DNA of 14,961 bases from Bacteroidota bacterium. GTDB taxonomy: Bacteria > Bacteroidota > Bacteroidia > Bacteroidales > Prolixibacteraceae. A model generated the notes under the pieces. That model had not been told where the DNA came from and did no database searches. It worked only from the letters and a program-made list of their open reading frames with translations. Where the stretch lies: assembly GCA_023393265.1 (NCBI GenBank), contig JAEWME010000338.1, positions 1 through 14,961 of the forward strand. Reading direction: 5' to 3'. This document shows positions 7,711-14,672 of this stretch, piece by piece. Numbering within the stretch: the stretch's first letter is position 1; each line of letters opens with the position of its first letter. The translations under genes and the position numbers were made by a program.

Positions 7711-7932
7711 TTCCTTCTTTTGTGTTCTTTTTAAATGTGCTTGCTCAAAATCGTTATATGTTTCAAAATAAGTCGAATACGTCTTTCGGTTTCTTTTAAA
7801 AAGTGTGCGAATATAGTACAAAATATTTGCTTAAACCATGAATACCAAAGGAAAATTTCAGGTCTGAATTTGTTTTAACGATAACACAACATATTCGGTT
7901 ACAGGCGATTAAAATTTGATGAAAAATTGATT

Positions 7933-8967
7933 TCATTTCGCCGGAAGAACCATATCTTTTAGAAAGATGTCGGCAATGTCGGCAATCGATGCGTCGAGGC
8001 TACGATATTCGAAGTCGATGATTCGTTTAATTTTCTCTCCTGAATACTGATTCTTTTGGTTGGTTCCCGAAACAGTCTCCCGCGTGATGATGGGGCGTTT
8101 CCCGGTGAAAAAACTGGCTGTTCGGGCCATTCGCCATGCAATCTGCAGTTTGATGTCCGAAGCAAAACTCCTGGGGCGCGGTTTGTGCAGGCTGTCGGCT
8201 ATTTTATTAAAAAAGTCCTGGTAGCTGAGGTTTCCGGCATTCAGGATAAAGCGCTGGTTCTTTACCTGTTCGAAGCGCGAATCGTCCATCAGCAGCGTCA
8301 TTGCTTTCACCACTTCGCGTACATCAACAAATCCGGTAATGCCTTTGGTGTAGTAATTCAGTCCTTTCCAGATCGACTGAAACAATTTGGGGCTGCCAAT
8401 GTCCCAGTTGCCCGGCCCCATGATGATCGACGGATTGACGATCACGGCGTCAAGTCCTTCCTCAATCCCTCGCCAGACTTCCATTTCGGAGAAGAACTTG
8501 CTCACCGAATAGCCCGACTTGCGCTTCGTTGGTGTCCAGTAAGTTTCCTCATTTATTTCGCTTCCGTCCTGTGTTTTGCCAAGCGCTGCTATTGAACTGA
8601 CATGGCAAAACCGTTTCACGCCGTTGAAAATAGCAGCATCAATCAGGTTCCCGGTTCCTTTCACATTATTGTTCAGAATCATGTCGTGGTCGTCGCCGTG
8701 AAACGATACCAACGCTGCGCAATGAAATATCTCTGTCACACCTTGCAGCGCTTCTTCGAGGCTTAGGTAATCGAGCATGTCGCCTTCTACCCACTCAATC
8801 CGACCGAAAAGTTCATCAACCTGATCGGTGTAATACGAAAATGTTTTTCTGGTCCAGTCGGTACTGCTTTGCGACCGTTTCAGTGCCTTTACCGAAAGAC
8901 CCGAATTGGTCAGTTCGTAGAGGAGATGTGCTCCAACCAATCCTGTTCCGCCTGTTACCAGTATCAT
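7933..8967 (-). CDS. NAD-dependent epimerase/dehydratase (extended SDR, dihydroflavonol reductase-like)
   Basis: A 344-residue Rossmann-fold protein. TGGTGLVG (5-12) is the extended-SDR TGxxGxxG nucleotide loop; D63 (EGDML) binds the adenine region, HCAALVSF follows strand 4, and the catalytic set is Ser124/125 (HVSSIAALG), Tyr153 and Lys157 (YSVSK). VNPSIIMGPGNWD and GFVDVREVVKAM are substrate-lobe motifs shared with dihydroflavonol 4-reductase and 3-beta-HSD-like SDRs. Such proteins reduce ketones or epimerise nucleotide sugars; the substrate here is unknown. Upstream is a repeat-bearing 87-bp spacer after the PNPOx gene, with no clear Shine-Dalgarno, so it could be co-transcribed with dnaG or have its own promoter (TAACTTTT at 8973-8980, minus strand, is one base off the -7 consensus). 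Confidence 0.88.
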   Translation of the reverse strand: MILVTGGTGLVGAHLLYELTNSGLSVKALKRSQSSTDWTRKTFSYYTDQVDELFGRIEWVEGDMLDYLSLEEALQGVTEIFHCAALVSFHGDDHDMILNNNVKGTGNLIDAAIFNGVKRFCHVSSIAALGKTQDGSEINEETYWTPTKRKSGYSVSKFFSEMEVWRGIEEGLDAVIVNPSIIMGPGNWDIGSPKLFQSIWKGLNYYTKGITGFVDVREVVKAMTLLMDDSRFEQVKNQRFILNAGNLSYQDFFNKIADSLHKPRPRSFASDIKLQIAWRMARTASFFTGKRPIITRETVSGTNQKNQYSGEKIKRIIDFEYRSLDASIADIADIFLKDMVLPAK

Positions 8968-8982
8968 AATTTAAAAGTTATA

Positions 8983-9047
8983 AGTGTCTAAAGTGAACTA
9001 GAGTGCCTAAAGTTAATGAGTGCCATTTTAACTTTAGGCACTTCGAG
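8983..9047. repeat. Intergenic repeat: tandem AGTGYCTAAAGT units with a perfect inverted repeat
   Basis: Unit 1 AGTGTCTAAAGTGAA starts at 8983, unit 2 AGTGCCTAAAGTTAA at 9002, and a truncated AGTGCCA at 9019. Unit 2 (9002-9016) is the exact reverse complement of 9028-9042, a 15-bp stem with an 11-nt loop. A possible outer extension with a bulge involves 8998-9001 and 9044-9047. No T tract follows on either strand, so it is not a classic terminator. Confidence 0.8.
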
Positions 9048-9054
9048 CTTTAGC

Positions 9055-9546
9055 TCACTCCGGATTTTTCATCCACGGCGTCACCGCTTTCGCACCAAAT
9101 TCTTTGGCTGTCAACTTTTCAATTTCAACCAAAATGATGCCTACATTTTTTATAGCCGGCGCGTTGAATTTAAACGGCAAATCGCTGTATTGCGTCATAA
9201 ACTGTTTCACAATCCGCTCTTTCTCGTCATAATCGTCAACAAAAGTGGCGGTTCCTTCCACAATTACCGATTTCGACTTCACGCGGTAGCTGCAACCGAC
9301 CAGTTCGTCCTGCCATGCCAGTTCTTCGCCCAATGTCCAGTTAATACAAACCTTCGGATTCTTTTTGATGGTTTCCCACATCCGTCCGTGCTGTGCCGAA
9401 TGCAGGATAACCCGGTTGCCGTCTATGGCAAAATTCATGGGTAAAACGTATGGTATATCTCCGTCCGACATGGCCACGTAGCAGGTTTTGCATTGCTTCA
9501 GGATGTTGTCAATTTCTTTTTGGTCGTGTATAAAATGTGTTCTCAT
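9055..9546 (-). CDS. Pyridoxamine 5'-phosphate oxidase-like (split-barrel flavin-binding) protein
   Basis: A 163-residue cytoplasmic protein. The N-terminal half reads TCYVAMSDGDIPYVLPMNFAI, then VILHSAQHGRMWETIKKNPKVCINW, the order of strands and the HSAxxGRM/KxxxxKxNP phosphate-binding block seen in FMN-binding split-barrel proteins of the NimA/PNPOx-like group. Members bind FMN or F420 and reduce small molecules; some (Nim) reduce nitroimidazoles. Which substrate applies here cannot be told, and PdxH itself is longer and has other signatures. The ATG at 9546 is 6 bp downstream of the dnaG stop, with AGGA very close to the start, indicating co-transcription and coupling with dnaG. Confidence 0.85.
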   Translation of the reverse strand: MRTHFIHDQKEIDNILKQCKTCYVAMSDGDIPYVLPMNFAIDGNRVILHSAQHGRMWETIKKNPKVCINWTLGEELAWQDELVGCSYRVKSKSVIVEGTATFVDDYDEKERIVKQFMTQYSDLPFKFNAPAIKNVGIILVEIEKLTAKEFGAKAVTPWMKNPE

Positions 9547-9552
9547 TCCTGG

Positions 9553-11502
9553 TTAACTTATGGTTCTGAATCCGAGTAATTCCGATAAATCTTTCATCAC
9601 TTTTTTCAGGTTCTGAAACTGGGTGAGGTATTCCATCAGCTTTTCCATGTCATTGTTTTTGTTGGCCTCGTCAATTTGGTGCTGCAACTTCTTCAGGAGC
9701 AATTTCACATTCTTCAGTTTGTATTCCTGAACAAGCCTCGGGATAAGCGTGTATAGCAATTCTGTTTCAGTTTCGACAAACGCACCGGCTTTTGTCCAGC
9801 GCTTGCTTTCGATGTATTTGTCGGAAAGCAGGTTGCTGGCGTATTGGCTGATTTCGTTGTCGGCGTGGTGTGTGAAATATTTAATCGGGTCGAACTCCTT
9901 GTTTTCGACATTCTCTTCCATCGTTTCGATGATGCTCCTAACTTTCGGGTTGACCGAAACCAGCCCGTCGGCCTGCAGCTCGCTCAAAACGTAATAACTG
10001 ACCGAATAAACCTGTGTTTGATGGGCTTCTTCGTCCTGAATTTCGAACAGGTCGTGGTGAAAATATTTCAGGAGAAAACGAATGATTTCCCGTTCTTCGG
10101 TTTCAAACGGATTGGATACTTTTCTTTCCTGAACTGGCTGGGCTGGCTTCGAGTTATGCACCTGCAATTCCTGAATCTCTTTCCTGACCTGATCTTCCGA
10201 CTGCTTGTTCTGGATCTTCCGGATTTCGTCGTACAAAACTGCTTCCTGAACATCCATCAACCGGCTGCATTCTTTGATATATACAGTTCGGGTAATTGTG
10301 TCGGGAATGACAGCAATCGACCGCACAATGTCGCCGATCAGCCGCGCTTTCGAAACCGGGTCATTTTCAACCGTCCCCATCAAAAGCTGGGTCTTGAATT
10401 TGATAAAGTCGGTTTCGTTTGCCTTGATGTATTCGGCCAGTTCGCTGGCGCTCATCGAGCGGGCAAACGTGTCGGGGTCCTCGCCGCGGGGCAAAGGCAA
10501 AACTTTCACGTTTATTCCTTCTTCCAAAACCATGTCGATACCACGTAACGAAGCTTTGATCCCTGCGTCGTCGCCATCGTACACAATGGTGATATTGGGC
10601 GTAAAACGGCGGATGAGCCTGATTTGGTCGATCGTGAGCGAAGTTCCCGAACTGGCCACGACATTTTCGATTCCGGCCATGTGGAACGAAAGCACATCGG
10701 TGTAACCTTCAACCAGGTAGCATTTATCCTGATTGGTCATTTGCCGTTTTGCCTGGTAAATGCCATACAGCGTACGGCCTTTGTGATAAATATCCGATTC
10801 GGGCGAATTCAGGTATTTCGCAACGGTTTTGTCATTGGTCATGATTCGGCCGCCAAATGCAATGACGCGCCCGGCCAAGTTGTGAACCGGGAAAATAACC
10901 CGCCCACCAAAACGGTCGCGCACCCAGTCGTCGCGTTTAATGGTCAGCCCGGTTTTCTCCAGAAACTCCATCTTGTAGCCCTCTTTCTCCGCTGCACGGG
11001 TGAAAGTGTCTTTCCCATCAGGGCAAAATCCGAGTTCAAATTTGGCAATGATGTCGTCGCGGATACCACGCTCGCGCAGGTAACTCAGCCCGATGGTTCG
11101 TCCCTCGTTTTCTTTCAGGAGGTAATTACTGAAGTATTTTTGTGCAAAAGCCGACACAATCATCATGCTCTCGCGCTCGTCTTTCAGCGCTTTTTCTTCG
11201 GCAGTCTCTTCCTTCTCTTCGAATTCGATGTGATACTTTTTGGCCAGCCAGCGCAGGGCATCAGGGTAACTGAGCTGTTCCAGTTCCATGATGAAATTCA
11301 CCGAGTTTCCGCCTTTGCCGCAACCAAAGCATTTGAAAATTCCTTTGGCGGGCGATACCGTGAATGAAGGTGTTTTTTCGTTGTGAAACGGACACAATCC
11401 GAGCATGTTAACCCCTCTCTTTTTCAGGGTCACAAACTCCGAAACAACTTCCGATATGTTGGCAACATCGAGTATTCGTGCGATGGTCGAAGAATCAATC
11501 AT
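9553..11502 (-). CDS. dnaG: DNA primase DnaG
   Basis: A 649-residue primase that makes RNA primers at the replication fork with the DnaB helicase. The CHC2 zinc finger is Cys37, His40, Cys58, Cys61 (LCPFHNEKTPSF ... KCFGCGKGG). The RNA polymerase domain has RFGGRVIFPVHN (197-208), and the TOPRIM metal site is Glu265 (LVEGYTDVLSF), Asp269, Asp309 and Asp311 (VYDGDDAG). After about residue 430 a polar linker leads to a helical C-terminal domain expected to contact DnaB. MIDSSTIARILDVANI is the usual family N-terminus, so the ATG at 11502 is the right start. There is no Shine-Dalgarno, and a perfect -7 element ends 5 bp upstream. It is the first gene of a likely dnaG-PNPOx(-epimerase) unit. Confidence 0.97.
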   Translation of the reverse strand: MIDSSTIARILDVANISEVVSEFVTLKKRGVNMLGLCPFHNEKTPSFTVSPAKGIFKCFGCGKGGNSVNFIMELEQLSYPDALRWLAKKYHIEFEEKEETAEEKALKDERESMMIVSAFAQKYFSNYLLKENEGRTIGLSYLRERGIRDDIIAKFELGFCPDGKDTFTRAAEKEGYKMEFLEKTGLTIKRDDWVRDRFGGRVIFPVHNLAGRVIAFGGRIMTNDKTVAKYLNSPESDIYHKGRTLYGIYQAKRQMTNQDKCYLVEGYTDVLSFHMAGIENVVASSGTSLTIDQIRLIRRFTPNITIVYDGDDAGIKASLRGIDMVLEEGINVKVLPLPRGEDPDTFARSMSASELAEYIKANETDFIKFKTQLLMGTVENDPVSKARLIGDIVRSIAVIPDTITRTVYIKECSRLMDVQEAVLYDEIRKIQNKQSEDQVRKEIQELQVHNSKPAQPVQERKVSNPFETEEREIIRFLLKYFHHDLFEIQDEEAHQTQVYSVSYYVLSELQADGLVSVNPKVRSIIETMEENVENKEFDPIKYFTHHADNEISQYASNLLSDKYIESKRWTKAGAFVETETELLYTLIPRLVQEYKLKNVKLLLKKLQHQIDEANKNNDMEKLMEYLTQFQNLKKVMKDLSELLGFRTIS

Positions 11503-11507
11503 AGTTG

Positions 11508-11515
11508 CAAATGTA
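11508..11515 (-). promoter_or_regulatory. Predicted -7 element of dnaG, very close to the start codon
   Basis: On the minus strand TACATTTG (11515 to 11508) matches TANNTTTG exactly. Only 5 bases separate it from the dnaG ATG, so the transcript would have essentially no leader. No good -33 TTTG is seen at the expected distance. Confidence 0.5.
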
Positions 11516-11648
11516 GAAATTTAAACCGTGAATCATGCAGCAGAACAAGTGTGACGGCGCGGGAAAATGGAGCAATTTTCCGGTTTGTTTTTCCTGAATT
11601 TTTGCGGTCGAAAGAAACAGGAAAGGCAATGTTCGACCGGATAATTCT

Positions 11649-11656
11649 TATCTTTG
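11649..11656 (+). promoter_or_regulatory. Predicted -7 element of the metallophosphoesterase operon
   Basis: TATCTTTG is an exact TANNTTTG match, 26 bp before the ATG at 11682. The -33 region is weak. It would drive the metallophosphoesterase-sirtuin-barrel operon, divergently from dnaG. Confidence 0.5.
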
Positions 11657-11681
11657 ATAGTGTTTACAAGAGCTTTTGAAT

Positions 11682-12596
11682 ATGGCAAATCGTTCGCGAA
11701 GAGGATTTCTGATTGCTGGTGGAATTTTGGCGTTGTGCTTTTTGCTGGCTCCGTTTTTCCTGATTAAGAAGAAAGATAAACGGCTGATTAAATTTGGGAT
11801 GATTGCTGATGTGCATTATGCCGATCGTGAACCAGCCCGCAACCGCTTTTACAATCAATCGCTCGATAAACTTGGTGAGTTTGTCGATGAGATGAACCGC
11901 GAAAAAGTGGCTTTTGTTGTTGAGCTTGGCGATTTCAAGGATCAGGATGTGGTGCCAAATCAGGACAACACACTCCGGTATCTTGACGATGTAGAAAGTG
12001 TTTTTCAGCGGTTTAAAGGACCAACATACCATGTGCTCGGGAACCACGATATGGACGGCATTACCAAAACACAGTTTCTGGAACATGTCGAAAATACTGG
12101 TGTTCCGAAGGATCGAAACTACTATTCGTTTAATCAGAACGGAATGCACTTTTTGGTGCTCGACGGAAATTATACCGGCGATGGAAAAGATTACAACAAG
12201 GATACTTTTCGCGGGCAGGAATCCAGGATTCCTCAGGATCAGGTAGCGTGGATCAGGCAGGATTTGAAGGATAACAAATTGCCGGCGATCGTTTTTATCC
12301 ACCAACTGCTTGGCGACTCAAAAGGCATGAAGAAAAGCGCACAGAATGCCCCGGAGGTTAGGAAAATTTTCGAAGATTCGGGCAAAGTCCTTGCTGTTTT
12401 CGAAGGTCATGTCAATTCGGAGCGACACTCGCTGATCAACCATATTCACTATTATTCGCTCATTTCAGCAGTAGAAGGAAATGGATTGCAAAATAGCGCT
12501 TATGTCACGGTTGAAGTATACAAAAACGGGGGAATCCGCGTTCATGGTTTCCGCAAAGCTTCGAACCGAAAATTTAATCTGAATGACAAAATTTGA
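11682..12596 (+). CDS. Metallophosphoesterase (calcineurin-like) with a twin-arginine-like N-terminal signal/anchor
   Basis: 304 residues from the ATG at 11682; a TTG at 11676 in frame would add two residues but is less likely. Metal-binding blocks run in order: Asp43/His45 (IADVHYADRE), Asp84/Asp87 (ELGDFKDQ), Asn121/His122 (LGNHD), His207 (VFIHQ), and GHVN at 242-245. The last motif is normally GHxH, so a metal ligand appears to be Asn245. The N-terminus, SRRGFLIAGGILAL, matches the twin-arginine (Tat) consensus SRRxFLK and continues as a hydrophobic helix without an obvious AxA cleavage site, so the enzyme is probably periplasmic and membrane-anchored. The family hydrolyses phosphomonoesters or diesters; the HYADREPARNRFY region resembles ADP-ribose/CDP-alcohol diphosphatase-like members, but the substrate is unknown. 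First gene of a three-gene operon. Confidence 0.85.
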   Translation: MANRSRRGFLIAGGILALCFLLAPFFLIKKKDKRLIKFGMIADVHYADREPARNRFYNQSLDKLGEFVDEMNREKVAFVVELGDFKDQDVVPNQDNTLRYLDDVESVFQRFKGPTYHVLGNHDMDGITKTQFLEHVENTGVPKDRNYYSFNQNGMHFLVLDGNYTGDGKDYNKDTFRGQESRIPQDQVAWIRQDLKDNKLPAIVFIHQLLGDSKGMKKSAQNAPEVRKIFEDSGKVLAVFEGHVNSERHSLINHIHYYSLISAVEGNGLQNSAYVTVEVYKNGGIRVHGFRKASNRKFNLNDKI

Positions 12597-12602
12597 GCAA
12601 TA

Positions 12603-13292
12603 ATGAAAAAGAAACTGGTTGTGCTTTCCGGAGCAGGAATGAGCCAGGAAAGCGGTTTGAGGACTTTCCGAGATATGGGCGGACTTTGGGAAGAATACAG
12701 GGTGGAAGATGTAGCCACGCCGGAAGCCTGGACGCGCAATCCGGATTTGGTAATGCGCTTTTACAACGAACGCCGGAAGCAACTGTACGAATGCAGTCCA
12801 AACGCCGGGCACACCGGGCTTGTTGATCTGGAGAAGGATTTCGACGTGCACATCATCACACAAAATGTTGACGATTTGCACGAACGTGCCGGAAGCAAAA
12901 ATGTAATTCATTTGCATGGCGAGTTGAAGAAAGCGCGAAGTTCGGTCGATCCGTCGCTTGTATACGATATCGATGGCTGGGAACTGAAATTTGGACAAAA
13001 ATGTGCCAAAGGCAGTCAGTTGCGGCCACACATTGTTTGGTTTGGCGAAGCGGTCCCGGCAATGGAAGAAGCGGTTCCGGTGGTTGCCAAAGCGGATATT
13101 CTGGTCGTAATTGGCACTTCATTAAACGTATATCCGGCGGCTGGCCTGGTTAATTATGTAGAACCCGGAACACCTATTTTTGTGGTTGATCCGGAACGTC
13201 CGGATATGTATATTCGCAATGTAACTTATATTCAGGAGAAAGCGGGGAAAGGAGTTGAGATTCTAAAAGAAAAACTAAAAGAATTGAAATGA
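12603..13292 (+). CDS. cobB: Sir2 family NAD-dependent protein deacylase (class III type)
   Basis: A 229-residue sirtuin that removes acyl groups from lysines with NAD+ as co-substrate. Motifs: GAGMSQESGLRTFRD (10-24, NAD binding), TQNVDDLHERAG (86-97), HLHGEL with catalytic His105, GTSLNVYPAAGL (171-182). Tyr54 and Arg57 in FYNERR form the Y-x-x-R pair of class III sirtuins (SIRT5 and bacterial CobB), which recognise succinyl/malonyl-lysine. The region that usually holds the four zinc cysteines (107-150) has only Cys134, with ARSSVDPSLVYDIDGW and KGSQLRPHIVWFGE instead; this looks like a zinc-less subfamily. It starts 6 bp after the metallophosphoesterase stop and its stop overlaps the next gene's ATG. 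Confidence 0.93.
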   Translation: MKKKLVVLSGAGMSQESGLRTFRDMGGLWEEYRVEDVATPEAWTRNPDLVMRFYNERRKQLYECSPNAGHTGLVDLEKDFDVHIITQNVDDLHERAGSKNVIHLHGELKKARSSVDPSLVYDIDGWELKFGQKCAKGSQLRPHIVWFGEAVPAMEEAVPVVAKADILVVIGTSLNVYPAAGLVNYVEPGTPIFVVDPERPDMYIRNVTYIQEKAGKGVEILKEKLKELK

Positions 13293-13903
13293 AACAACTT
13301 TTATTTTTGGCTGGTTTTCTTGTTTTCGTGATTCAGCTTTCGTTTGCACAGCGTTTTGAGGGCGGTGTGCTGGGCGGCTTGAATGCCTCGCAGGTTGATG
13401 GCGACACGTACAGCGGTTATCACAAACCGGGTGTCGTTTTGGGTGGATTTGTGCAAACCAACCTTTCGCGGTCGGTTTACGCCGGAATGGAATTGAAGTT
13501 CACGCAAAAGGGTAGCCGCAACCGCGATTCGCTGGCTACCGAGGGGCAAATCAAATACATCATGCGCCTGAATTATGTCGATTTACCTGTTTATCTGGGC
13601 GTCAGGACAAGCGACAAGATTTCTTTTTTCTTCGGAATGTCAGCCGGTTACCTGATTAGCGGCAACGAATTTAACGATTACGGAAAATTTCCGCCTGAAG
13701 ATCAGCATGAGTTCAATTCGATCGATTACCAGGGATTATTCGGCTTTCGGTTTCAATTTACCAAACGGCTGTTCGTTGATTTGAGGGGGCAATACTCCGT
13801 TGTTCCCATCCGAAAACAGAGCGGAAACGCGTTGTGGTATTGGAAAAGCAACCAATTTAGCAACGTCCTTAGCACCACAGTCCTTTATCGCCTCGATTTT
13901 TAG
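13289..13903 (+). CDS. Small outer-membrane beta-barrel protein (PorT-type)
   Basis: 204 residues with a signal peptide, MKQLLFLAGFLVFVIQLSFA, cleaved before QRF. The mature protein is a string of alternating hydrophobic/polar strands, several with the pattern typical of Bacteroidota outer-membrane barrels (GVVLGGFVQTNL, YAGMELKFTQKG, LNYVDLPVYLGVR, FFFGMSAGYLISG, FGFRFQFTKRLFVDLRGQY), and ends in LYRLDF, an aromatic last residue as needed for BAM insertion. The order YVDLPVYLG is a hallmark of the PorT/OMP_b-brl_2 families. Function is unknown; it is not necessarily a type IX secretion component. The ATG overlaps the sirtuin stop (ATGA, 13289-13292), so the two are translationally coupled. 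Odd neighbours for a sirtuin: a periplasmic enzyme and an outer-membrane barrel. Confidence 0.85.
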   Translation: MKQLLFLAGFLVFVIQLSFAQRFEGGVLGGLNASQVDGDTYSGYHKPGVVLGGFVQTNLSRSVYAGMELKFTQKGSRNRDSLATEGQIKYIMRLNYVDLPVYLGVRTSDKISFFFGMSAGYLISGNEFNDYGKFPPEDQHEFNSIDYQGLFGFRFQFTKRLFVDLRGQYSVVPIRKQSGNALWYWKSNQFSNVLSTTVLYRLDF

Positions 13904-13920
13904 TTCTGGATAATGTCATA

Positions 13921-13940
13921 AAAATCAATGATTTGATTTT
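13921..13940. terminator. AT-rich perfect hairpin after the barrel gene (possible weak terminator)
   Basis: AAAATCAA (13921-13928), loop TGAT, TTGATTTT (13933-13940): a perfect 8-bp stem beginning 17 bp after the stop. It is GC-poor and followed by GTG rather than more T, so termination is doubtful. Confidence 0.35.
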
Positions 13941-13949
13941 GTGTATTGT

Positions 13950-14039
13950 ATATTAACATTGTTAATATTTCAAAATGATGTTAATTATATTGAAAAATGT
14001 TAATATTTTTGTCGATGTTATGAAAACGCAGTTAACTGC
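13950..14039 (+). promoter_or_regulatory. Operator-like repeat array and promoter of the TetR-type gene
   Basis: A 19-bp perfect palindrome (13950-13968, ATATTAACA, central T, TGTTAATAT) is followed by TGTTAAT at 13979 and 13998; with the palindrome's own right arm at 13960 these three copies are spaced exactly 19 bp. A fourth, partial copy TGTTATG is at 14016. A second perfect palindrome, GCAGTTAACTGC, is at 14028-14039. TATTTTTG at 14004-14011 matches TANNTTTG and abuts the third copy; the second copy falls where -33 should be. Direct autoregulation by the downstream TetR-type protein is the natural inference. Confidence 0.6.
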
Positions 14040-14073
14040 AAAGTTGTAAAACGACAAACAAGAACAATTAAAA

Positions 14074-14664
14074 ATGAAAAACAAGGTAATTCAGGAAGAA
14101 AGAGTGAAAGGCTATTTCATCCAGGCTACAAAGGAAATTTTGAAATCAGAAGGACTGAAGGCATTGAGTGTGCGTGCCGTGGCCGACAGGGCTGGTTATT
14201 CGTATGCTACGATGTACAACTATTTCAAAGATTTAAATGAGTTGGTATTCTATTGTGTCGAAGACTTTTTCAAGGAGTGTAATACATTCGCCGAAGAACA
14301 GGTGGCTGCTCAACCCAACGGGCTTGGTAGGCTGAAATCGAAAATTCTGGCTTATGCCATCTATTTCACCGAATACCCTGGCATTTTCGATTTGTTCTTC
14401 ATGGAACGGATCGGAAATTTTCAGCAGAGAAACGGAGTACTTGAACTGACAAGCGATTCGGCGGCCAAAATTTGCCAGCCGGAATGGGAACATTGTCTGA
14501 AACACGACCTCATTTCGCAAAACAATTATACCATGCTTCAGAAACAAGCGCAATATGTTGTCACCGGGATTCTTCTTCTTTACCTCAACAGGGCAAATCC
14601 GGCGTCGTATCCCGAATTTGTCTCGGAAATCAATTTGAACCTCGACCAGTTGCTGGGAAAATAA
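14074..14664 (+). CDS. TetR/AcrR family transcriptional regulator
   Basis: A 196-residue regulator. Residues 10-60 form the TetR DNA-binding domain: VKGYFIQATKEILKSEG (helix 1), LSVRAVADRAGYS and ATMYNYFKDLNELV (helix-turn-helix and helix 4), matching the family signature A-x-x-G-x-S-x-x-T-x-Y-x-Y-F. The remaining C-terminal part is helical and would bind a ligand; it has no recognisable ligand family, so the effector is unknown. An AT-rich 170-bp upstream region carries palindromes and periodic TGTTAAT sites around a predicted promoter, indicating autorepression. Candidate targets besides itself would be the barrel/sirtuin operon upstream, but no similar site was seen before 11682. ComF is convergent, 8 bp downstream. 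Confidence 0.92.
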   Translation: MKNKVIQEERVKGYFIQATKEILKSEGLKALSVRAVADRAGYSYATMYNYFKDLNELVFYCVEDFFKECNTFAEEQVAAQPNGLGRLKSKILAYAIYFTEYPGIFDLFFMERIGNFQQRNGVLELTSDSAAKICQPEWEHCLKHDLISQNNYTMLQKQAQYVVTGILLLYLNRANPASYPEFVSEINLNLDQLLGK

Positions 14665-14672
14665 TCTAAAAA

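Noticed and set aside
8056..8595. 179-codon + strand open frame opposite the epimerase gene
   Set aside because: Antisense shadow; the minus-strand frame has full SDR motifs.
10624..11367. Long + strand open frame (247 codons) opposite dnaG
   Set aside because: It lies wholly antisense to dnaG, whose motifs are unambiguous; the protein resembles no family and is a shadow of dnaG codon use.
11562..11581. Hairpin GGAAAAT/ATTTTCC followed by a T-rich run, between dnaG and the metallophosphoesterase
   Set aside because: It has a 7-bp stem but lies upstream of both divergent genes, so it has no transcript to terminate; likely chance.
11590..11624. Inverted repeat TTTCCTG ... CAGGAAA upstream of the metallophosphoesterase
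   Set aside because: Only 7 bp with a 21-nt gap; expected by chance in AT-rich spacer.
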